From the NCBI RefSeq assembly GCF_009905375.1, contig NC_133657.1:4420239-4484238 (forward strand): a stretch of DNA of 64,000 nucleotides, read 5' to 3'. The notes below the pieces were generated by a model. That model was not told the DNA's origin and ran no database searches. It saw nothing but the letters and a program-made list of their open reading frames with translations. How positions within the stretch are numbered: position 1 is the stretch's first letter; the number at the start of each line of letters is the position of its first letter. The position numbers and the translations under genes are program-made. Of the stretch, positions 1-7,642 are shown piece after piece. The DNA is from Apium graveolens (taxonomy: Eukaryota > Streptophyta > Magnoliopsida > Apiales > Apiaceae).

Positions 1-97
1 TTGACTTAATGCAATGAAACCCCCAAATCTACGAGAGCAATGAGGGAAATGAGAGCAACCTTGATGAGAGCAGCAAGGTGAAATCTACACAGGAAAG

Positions 98-176
98 TGA
101 AATGAGAGCTGAGAGAGGGATAAAATGAGAGATGAGAGAGTGATGAACTGAGAGATGAGAGAGTGATGAGGGATAA
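98..176. repeat. GA-rich short tandem repeat inside CACTA element
   Basis: Units of roughly 25 bp built on GAGAGATGAGAGAGTGATGA recur at least twice, with shorter diverged units before them. This is internal noncoding CACTA sequence; no function can be read from it. Confidence 0.5.
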
Positions 177-391
177 AGTGTTTTTGTTTGTTTTTGTTTT
201 CAGTTTTCAGTTTTTGATTTTAATTTTAATTTTTTTTAATAAAAAAGAGGGGGAAGATGTGGGTGAAAAAAGGGGGGAAATTTTACTAAGTCAAAAAACA
301 AGGGGGGGAAACACTTGGAGGGAATGAATAATTTGGTTAAAGGGGGAACGGGGAAGGTGCGTTGATTAATTTTTTTTAAAACAGACATATA

Positions 392-500
392 ACATCGGTT
401 GTGCTAAACAACTGATGTTTATAACAACAAAAGACATCGGTTGCCAAAAACCGATGTAGAAAATACCTTTTACATCGGTCAGAAAAGCAACCGATGTCTA
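392..500. repeat. CACTA subterminal repeats (ACATCGGTT motif)
   Basis: At least six copies of a 9-10 bp motif, ACATCGGTTG or its complement CAACCGATGT, occur in about 110 bp; one reads CAACTGATGT. Mixed orientation and closeness to the terminus match the subterminal binding arrays of CACTA transposons. Binding is inferred from the family. Confidence 0.75.
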
Positions 501-534
501 AGAGGTGATGTCTATTCTATTTTTTCTAGTAGTG

Positions 535-2039
535 GTCAACAACCTTGTAACCTTTTTGATTAAACGAATAACCAATGAACACACATTTCTGAGAGCGAGG
601 AGCAAACTTATCAGTGTAGGTAAGTTCATTGGAAATAAAGCATAAACATCCAAATGGTTTCAGATGGTTATAGTCAGGTGTTTTGTGAAAGAGTAATTCA
701 TAAGGAGACTTATAGTCAAGCATTTTTTAGGGAAGAAGGTTGATAATGTGTGCAGCAGTGAGCACACAATCACCCCAGTACATGATGGGTAGATGGGACT
801 GAAATTTTAATGCACGAGATACTTTGAGTAAGTGTTGGTGTTTAAGTTCAACAATTCCGTTTTGTTGAGGTGTTCGAGGACAACTTGTTTGGTGAATGAT
901 ACCCAAAGAAGTTAAAAAAGATTGGACGCGTTTGTTAACAAATTCAGTTCCATTGTCAGACCGAAGGACTTTGACGGTAGTATCAAATTGAATTTTAACA
1001 TATAACAGAAATTGTTGAATTAAACTGAACACCTGAGTTTTATCATAAAAAAGGAAAAGCCAAGTGCATCGTGAAAAGTCTTCTACAATAGTTAAGAAAT
1101 AATGACATTGTCCATGTGTGGGATATTTGTAAGGACCCCACACATCACAATGCACAAGATCAAATAAGGCCAGACTATGAGAAGTACTAGTAGAAAAAGA
1201 AAGTTTATTCTGCTTTGCAAGATGACAGATGTCACAATCATTCAATACATTGGATGGAATATTAGGTAAATCAGGAATGTGACTAAGAACAGTGAAAGAT
1301 GGGTGTCCTAGTCTAGAATGCCAAAGCTTGTGTAATTCTACGGAGTGTTGTACTTGTACTGAATGAGTAGATAAACCAGATGTATAGTCAAACAGTTGAG
1401 GTTGAAGCTTGTACAGGCCATCCTTGAGATCACCAATCTGCTTCCTCATCCTCATAGCAAGGTCCTGAAAAATACACTCATTGGAAGTGAAGATAAGATT
1501 ACAATGATTATCAGTTGTGAATTGAGCTATTGACAACAAATTGCACTGAAAGGTAGGAACATAAAGCACATGTTTAAGAACAATATCACTGGTGAGGTGT
1601 ATTTCTCCGGAGTGAGTAACACTTGCTTTCTGGTCATTAGGAAGATGCAGTTCAGATTGCATAGGAGTAACATTTACCAAGAGTGTACAATCAAAAGCAA
1701 TATGATGAGTTGCCCCAGAATCAATAATCCAGGAAGTGTCTCTAGTAAGTACACTAGTGTGATTAATAAGAGTGGAGGCATGTGATTGAAAACAAGTACC
1801 TGCCATATGAGTTACTGTATTAGTCTGAATCCACGGAGCATTGGAGGAAGATGCAGCCTCAGTTGTGGTTTTTAACTTTGCTTGTAGCATAGCAATGATT
1901 TTCTGATATTGTTTATCATACAAATCAGGGGAATCAGTTGCCTCATCGGAGATAGATGATGATCCCGAGGAATTAGCTGCAATAAGCATTGCCTTAGGTT
2001 TGGGAGTAGCTGTTCTCAATTTCGGCTTAGGTTGCCCAT
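535..2039 (-). pseudogene. Copia protease-integrase pseudogene
   Basis: The 430-codon frame at 2019-727 contains, in order, an aspartic protease motif (WIIDSGATHHI), the GAG-pre-integrase motif (LWHSRLGHPS) with its CDICHLAKQ zinc-binding segment, and an integrase core with DLVHCDVWGP, LRSDNGTEF and NGIVELKHQHLL. In the last motif the usual VERKH is VELKH. An in-frame TAA at 724-726 interrupts the frame, which continues to 535 with FGCLCF, the usual post-core integrase region, and then meets the CACTA terminus. It is a nonfunctional remnant lacking reverse transcriptase. Confidence 0.85.
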
Positions 2040-2921
2040 GTAAACGATGCCAATCAGGATATCCGTGAAGAATGAAATATTTATCTTTTATGTGCCATGT
2101 TCTTTTACAGTGATCACAGTCAGAGTAGAGTCAACAGTCCTTTTACTGAATTTTTGAAAACCTGCTTGATTAATTCTAACAGACAGTGCTGAATTATCAC
2201 TCACGGGATTAGAAATATGAGTGAAGTTTCGTTGATTTTCTTCTTGAAGTAGCATTGAATAGGCATGAGCAACATCAGGTAATGGATTCATGAGAAGGAT
2301 TTGACCTCTAGTGGAGGTGAATTGTTCATTTAAACCCATAAAAAATTGACTAAGCTTGATATGTTGTTCGTAAGCATCTAATTTCTGAGAACTATGACAG
2401 GCACAATTGCAATTCGCACAGATACATCTAGGAATAGGTGACAAACTGTCCAATTCATCAAGTAAACCACGAAATTGAGTAAAGTATGTGGTTATAGACT
2501 TTGTACCTTGAGAGAGAGACGCTAAATCTTTGCGTAACTGAAATAGACGTGGCACGTTAGTTTGTGCATACCTAGCAGCCAAATCAAGCCAAATCTGATG
2601 AGCAGTGTTCATATAAACAATGCTTTTGCGAATCTCAGATGACACAAAATTAAGTATCCATGATATAACCAGGTCATTGCTTCGTTTCCAAAGAGTTAAT
2701 TGATGTAACTCAGTAGGTTGAGATAAGGAGCCATCAATGAAGCCAAGCTTCAATTTAGCAGAGAGAGCAATCTGAACAGATCGACACCAATGATGATAGT
2801 TGTTATTTGATAACAATTCAGTAACAAGTGATAGACCTGGATGATCTGCAGAACTGAGATAGTAAGGGTGATTGATATCGATCGTCGTAGAGAGGTCAGA
2901 TGTATTTGATGCAGTCGCCAT
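2040..2921 (-). pseudogene. Copia gag (UBN2-type) pseudogene
   Basis: The frame starts with ATG at 2921, about 100 bp after the primer-binding site, and runs 277 codons to 2088. It has the copia gag layout: a short leader, an N-terminal stretch with YHHWCRSVQIALSAK, and a helical middle including IWLDLAARYAQTN. A cysteine cluster (CICANCNCACH) sits mid-protein. The zinc knuckle (CDHCKRTWHIKDKY) is found downstream only in a shifted frame, at about 2035-2110, so a small indel near 2100 breaks gag. The knuckle's last cysteine is replaced by tyrosine. Not functional. Confidence 0.8.
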
Positions 2922-3022
2922 TGATGTAGATGCTTACAGCGGAAGCATACGATTTGCACATATCAATTTAAGAGAGATCGAGAAATCGAAACATAGAGAG
3001 AGAGAGATTTAGGAATCGTATG

Positions 3023-3034
3023 GCTCTGATACCA
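3023..3034 (-). other. Primer-binding site (tRNA-iMet)
   Basis: The minus strand reads TGGTATCAGAGC, complementary to the 3' end of plant initiator methionine tRNA and directly next to the LTR. This is the standard minus-strand priming site of plant copia elements. Confidence 0.85.
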
Positions 3035-3324
3035 TGTCAAATTCAGAGGTGAAATGTATGTGATGTGTAAATTGCAGAGAAGTAATGACGAAGATGATCT
3101 ACATTGTATATCAGGAATGAATGTGTTGGTTACATTACAGAGAACTCTACTCAGATTATATACATCACACAAGAAACTTCTACACACTATAATTTTAACT
3201 AACTTGTAACAAACTGTGATTACAGTTGCGATGTCAGTTGCGATGTCACAATGATATAGTCTAACTCTCTGTGTTTGCTATATTTTTGTTGTGTTGGGAG
3301 GCCTGTTTATGATATATAATAACA
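3035..3324 (-). repeat. 5' LTR of minus-strand copia element
   Basis: On the plus strand it begins TGTCAAATTC right beside the primer-binding site and appears to end ATAATAACA, giving TG...CA termini on the minus strand. A TATA-like GTATATAATC lies on the minus strand around 3158-3167. The outer boundary is inferred from the terminal ACA only, since no second LTR is available for comparison. Confidence 0.6.
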
Positions 3325-4227
3325 ATCCCATTCCTCATCTCTATCCCTATTTTATTTTTTAATTAATTTCTTGAAATGGGGTTGTCAGATTTGGTAAGAG
3401 AAGGGAGGATGGGTGACATGGCAGCAAACTAAGTAGAAATGGGGATCTCCAGTATAACCGCAAATACAGGGATTCAAAACCAGTCCCTATCCCTATACAC
3501 CATTTTGGGAATCTGGATGGAAGAAGCTTTTCACATGAAAAGTTAAAATTTTCTGCAAATTATAGAGTAGGCTTAGGATGAGAATGCTCTAAGAAGAAAA
3601 CTTTACTCCCGGGCCACATCCAATTTTTTATACGGGACAAAATTTGGCATACACTTTATTTTTTTTATTTTTTTTTAAATAAAAATATAATATTTAAATT
3701 CTTTTACAAAAATTAAAATTTTGAAAATAAATTATGAAATTATATTTTATAAAATATTAAAAATGTCAAATATGAAAAAAAAACTGTAAAAATAGGGTGA
3801 GACGGAAGGAGTATAACTTATCAGCAATCGCCGTCCAAAATATAATCAAGATAAGGGCATCCTCAACTTTACAAGAAAATTTGAAGGGACGTTTTATAAG
3901 GAGTCTAATATATTTATATACGTAGTGTAAATTATTAGAGCTCATTTTTATTTAAAAATAATTTACCCAAAACGATTTACTAAATAATAGTTAGTTGGTT
4001 TCTTAAAATATTTTTCTTATAAACAATTATTCTATTCTTTCGGTTTTCAAATTGACTAAAGATATTCATTTGAATTGACATTCTTTATCTTATCTTTAAT
4101 TATTAACGTATTTTAAATTGTATAACATTCAAATTGATATTAGTAACATGTGAGATTTGGTCAAGAAGTTGTTTTAGAAATATTTGAAAGTTTTTACTTG
4201 ATCTATAAATATGTTCAGATATACTCA
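3325..4227. other. Gene-free AT-rich spacer
   Basis: No ORF with recognisable protein similarity and no RNA gene was seen. The stretch is AT-rich with long A and T runs. Apart from a possible Stowaway-like MITE at 3606-3811 it holds nothing I can name. Confidence 0.6.
3606..3811. mobile_element. Possible Stowaway-like MITE
   Basis: The right end reads GGGTGAGACGGAAGGAG followed by TA, the complement of the Stowaway terminus CTCCTTCCGTCTCACC. The left end, preceded by TA, reads CTCCCGGGCCACATCC and matches only loosely. The interior is AT-rich and noncoding. The 206-bp size and TA flanks suit a Tc1/mariner-derived MITE, but the left terminus is weak. Confidence 0.4.
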
Positions 4228-4637
4228 GGCCTCTTTGTCAGCCCACTAAAAAACCACTTATGACTTATAAGCCCGTAACAGTTTAGCGATAACTATTTGT
4301 CGACCCAATTTATAAGTTGAATTTATAACTTATAAGCTGATAAGTTGAATTTTAATAATGACGTACTTTTTTCAACTTATTTTAATTTTTTGTTGATTTA
4401 TTAACCTCAATTTTAAAATTTATATTTTTAAATGTTAATCTAACTTAAAATTCAAGAATTTAGATAATTTTATTTAATAATTATGTATTCTAATTCATTT
4501 AAAAGAAAAAAAATCTAACTTATAAATAAAATTATCCAAACACTTATTTAACTTATAAGTATTATTTAACTTATCACTTATAATTCACTTATTCATTTTA
4601 AATCGTAAGTTACTTATTTTCAGATTTCACAAACGAG
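4228..4637. mobile_element. Probable MITE with ACTTATAAG repeats
   Basis: The left end (GGCCTCTTTGTCAGC) and the complement of the right end (TGCTCGTTTGTGAAA) form an imperfect inverted pair. Both halves are filled with ACTTATAAG and its variants in both orientations. About 410 bp, noncoding. The GGCCT-type end recalls Tourist/PIF MITEs, but I could not settle a target-site duplication. Confidence 0.5.
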
Positions 4638-4655
4638 CAGTAGACACCCTGAGGA

Positions 4656-5186
4656 TAGAGCGGGCAATCGGGTCGTGTCGTGTACTTTCGTGTCGTGTAA
4701 TTTCGTGTTTCGTGTACGTAAACATGAAATCCATATCCTCCCGAAATGATTTCGTGTACCCATATGTGAAACCCATATCCGATTCGAATCGTGTCGTGTA
4801 CTTTCCGTGTACTTTTCATGTATATTAAATAAAAAATTAATATAATATATATATACATATGATATATAAAAAATCTATTTTAATGTATAATTTAATTAAT
4901 ATGTAGAGTGTATATATAAATATATATTTTTTACATAGTATTCTATAAAAATTTGTAAATATTTATATTATATACATAAATATATGCATGTATTATATAT
5001 ATTAATTTATAAATATATTTATCTCGTGTAATTTCGTGTACTTTCGTGTATTTAAATTGAAACTCATATCCGACACTAAATCTATCGTATAATTTCGTGT
5101 TCGTGTACATTCGTGTTTCGTATATCAAAAATTAAAATCCTTATCGATATTTATCGTGTCGTGTTCAAGTGTGGTGACCCGCTCTA
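4656..5186. mobile_element. hAT-type MITE with CGTGT minisatellite core
   Basis: The element begins TAGAGCGGG and ends CCCGCTCTA, a perfect 9-bp inverted repeat. It is flanked by 8-bp duplications CCTGAGGA (4648-4655) and CCTTAGGA (5187-5194) with one mismatch, diagnostic of hAT insertion. Both ends carry arrays of CGTGTCGTGTACTTTCGTGT-like units separated by an AT-rich middle. No coding capacity. Confidence 0.75.
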
Positions 5187-5194
5187 CCTTAGGA

Positions 5195-5860
5195 TACATC
5201 AATTACTTTCCCGAGGAAAGAACAACTGCATTAAGGAGCGTCGGGTTAAGGTTAATTACCCAAGGAAAAGGAAATTAATTATATTCATTTAATGTTTGTT
5301 TAGTAAAAATTATCATTCTCTTTTTCAGGGTAGATATTTGTTTTCCCTTTCCAACTTTTTTTTTTCATTTTAATTATATTTTAAATCTGGCAATCCAAAA
5401 AGTAGATTCATACGTAAATTATTTTTCAAAAACAAAAAATAAATTTTGATTTAGTTTTTATAAATTTAAAACAATTTTGATATTTAATTTATATGTTAAT
5501 TTTTTTAAAAAAATTAAAGATGTTATAAATTAATTATATTAATTTATTTTAATATAAATAAATTATATTGTTATAAATACAAAATATATTGACTCTTTTT
5601 ACATTACATGATATTTGAAAAATCAAATATCAATATAATCAAGTAATTTTTTATTATATTTCCGAATTTGAACTAAACAAGTAAAATAATTCACGATCAT
5701 TTTTTTCTATATTTCATTCCGTTACCCTGACATGACCCAACCACCTCCTGATTGAATATCTTTTAATCTTGAATTCTAGTTAATATACACATATATTTAT
5801 GTATTGAGTTCCGGTGCCAATGCCATTAAGCTACACTAAAATAATGTAAAGATGCTCTTT
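5195..5860. other. Gene-free AT-rich spacer
   Basis: No supported gene, RNA or repeat was seen. The sequence is strongly AT-rich. Confidence 0.55.
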
Positions 5861-5985
5861 AAAACTGCAAGTGTTAAGTCCTCTTGGTCACCGGTTCGAA
5901 TTACACTCGAGGAGAATTTGGGTTTACGCAATACGCACCCGAAGAATAGCGGCTACGGGTTTCTACGATAATAAAAAAAAGCTCT
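5860..5985 (+). repeat. SINE-like fragment
   Basis: A pol III B-box-like GGTTCGAATTAC at about 5892 is followed by a GGGTTTACGCAATACGCACC segment, then GGGTTTCTACGATAATAAAAAAAA, a composition-shifted body ending in an A-rich tail as in tRNA-derived plant SINEs. No convincing A box or target-site duplication was found. It might be a diverged or truncated copy. Confidence 0.35.
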
Positions 5986-6017
5986 TTAAATATCCCAAGT
6001 ATAAGCCTGAGCCCAAA

Positions 6018-6399
6018 GGCCAGGATAAACTTAAAAGAACAAGTCATCTGAAATATTGCTACTATTTGTTATATATTATGCCATAAAAACACTTGAAAAT
6101 ATCTGCATTTACGGAATCTTGTTAAAATCTTGTTAAATAGTTGATGAAGTATTTGACTTAGAAATACATGTGACAACATTCTTATAAGCAACACAATTTC
6201 TTCAAGTTTGCTTCACTGATCTTTGTCTGCTTTCTTCAAAACAACACATGACATGATAATGCACTTGCACATAAGTTTACAGCAACATTGGTCATTTTAT
6301 TTGTGTACATAAATATTTATTTAACTGCTAGTTTGTATCTCTAACATTTATCTTCTGTTCTTTAAATTTTGGTGGGTAATATGGGCTGCATTTTGAGAT
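6018..6399 (+). repeat. Duplicated upstream region, copy 1
   Basis: This segment is a direct, slightly diverged repeat of 7276-7642, sharing starts (GGCCAGGATAAACTT), long identical runs throughout, and the end GGGTAATATG..GCATTTTGAGA. The second copy contains the start codon of the DUF7705-family gene at 7624. Copy 1 includes the corresponding ATG, but the reading frame after it is lost within a few codons and AT-rich DNA follows. Confidence 0.85.
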
Positions 6400-6633
6400 T
6401 ATAATAAAAATTATAATTATTATATGATTCTAACCATTTATTATTTTATTAAAAGATAATGTAGAGTTATATGTGAAATAAAATTATTGATGTGAAATTA
6501 AAATAGGGTGAAATCAAATTTGATATTAGGTATTATTTAAAAATAATTTTAATTATTAATAAATGTTATTACTAATAAAGGTTATTATAGAAGTATATAA
6601 TTTTGTTAACTTTGTGTTGTTGTATTGCTGATT

Positions 6634-7275
6634 AGGCGTGTCAATGGATCAGATATGGATCGAATCAAGTATTCCATCAAATTTTACCGGATTGGATCGG
6701 ATTATAGCCGTATTTTTTAGGATATGATCCATATCTTGATCGGTTAGGATCACGGATTTTCGGATCGGAGTTCTGATCCGTTTAATTTTTTTAAAAAAAC
6801 CTTTCACTAATATAAAATGTAAAGGTTTTAAATATTATAATTTATCATTACAAATATTACTAAGAGTAAACAATCAATAGGCCATTGAATTCTTTTACCA
6901 ATTCTTGGCAACATATTATAATCAATATAAATTGGTCTGCAGAGAATAATAATAAAAGATATGGCTAAAGATTTTGATGACTGACTTAAAATTTTAATTT
7001 TGCAGAACCTAGCCTAATAATGGTTTGCTAGTTGCTACAACTGTGTTTCCAAATGCCCGGTGCTAAATTCACAATTTTCCTGACTAATAATTTTATTTTT
7101 AATATATAATATAAGTCGTGTCGGATTATTTACGGATCGGATCAGATCGTATTAAATCCATATCCTATATATATCGGATCAGATTTTTTCCGAATCGAAT
7201 TATTTTTATAATGATCCATATCCGCTTCATTAGATTTCGGATTGGATGGACCGGATATCCGATCCATCGACACCT
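6634..7275. mobile_element. Inverted-terminal element rich in GGATC motifs
   Basis: The left end AGGCGTGTCAATGGATCAG and the complement of the right end AGGTGTCGATGGATCGG are inverted repeats that extend, imperfectly, for at least 30 bp. Both arms are filled with variants of GGATCGGAT, and the middle is AT-rich and noncoding. This resembles non-autonomous foldback elements common in dicots. No target-site duplication is visible. The right end coincides with the left edge of duplicated-region copy 2, so a flank may have been lost in that rearrangement. Confidence 0.6.
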
Positions 7276-7642
7276 GGCCAGGATAAACTTGAAAGAACAA
7301 AGTCATCTGAAATATTGCTACTATTTGTTATATATACACCATAAAAACACTTGGGAATATCAACATTTACGGAATCTTGTTAAACAGTTGATGAAGTATT
7401 TGACTTGGAATTACACGTGACAACATTCTTATAAGCAACACATTTTTCTTCAAGTTTGCTTCACTGATCTTTGTTTGCTTTCTTCAAAGCAACACATGAT
7501 AATGCACTTGCACATAAGTTTACACCAACATTGATCATCTCATTTGTGTACATACAAATTTATTTAACTGCTAGTTTGTACCTCTAACATTTATCTTCTG
7601 TTCTTTAGTTTTTGTTGGGTAATATGTGGGTGCATTTTGAGA
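7276..7642 (+). repeat. Duplicated upstream region, copy 2 (contains gene start)
   Basis: This partner of 6018-6399 lies directly upstream of and across the start codon at 7624. It probably contains 5' leader and proximal promoter sequence of the DUF7705-family gene. A TATATATACACC stretch at about 7331 is a possible but distant TATA element. Confidence 0.8.

Larger units (their letters stand above)
1..534. mobile_element. CACTA (En/Spm-like) transposon terminus
   Basis: The segment ends with TTTTTCTAGTAGTG at 521-534, the reverse complement of the CACTACTAGAAAA terminal inverted repeat typical of plant CACTA elements. Just inside are subterminal motifs of the ACATCGGTTG type in both orientations, as expected for transposase-binding repeats. 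The rest (1-390) is GA-rich with homopolymer runs and no ORF. The element sits inside a copia pol gene: the minus-strand reading frame of that element runs up to the CACTA terminus and stops. The other end and the matching 3-bp target-site duplication lie outside the window, so size and autonomy are unknown. Orientation cannot be decided. Confidence 0.8.
535..3324 (-). mobile_element. Truncated Ty1/copia retrotransposon (minus strand)
   Basis: Read on the minus strand the order is 5' LTR (3324-3035), tRNA-iMet primer-binding site, gag (from 2921), protease, GAG-pre-integrase and integrase, ending abruptly at the CACTA insertion at 534. Reverse transcriptase, RNase H and the 3' LTR are not present here and may lie beyond the CACTA element. 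The element is a pseudogene: a frameshift near 2100 separates gag from pol, and an in-frame TAA lies at 724-726. No target-site duplication can be checked because only one end is in view. Confidence 0.85.

Noticed and set aside
5860..5985. tRNA gene suggested by GGTTCGAAT
   Set aside because: No cloverleaf, no A box at the right spacing and no acceptor stem; SINE-like at best.
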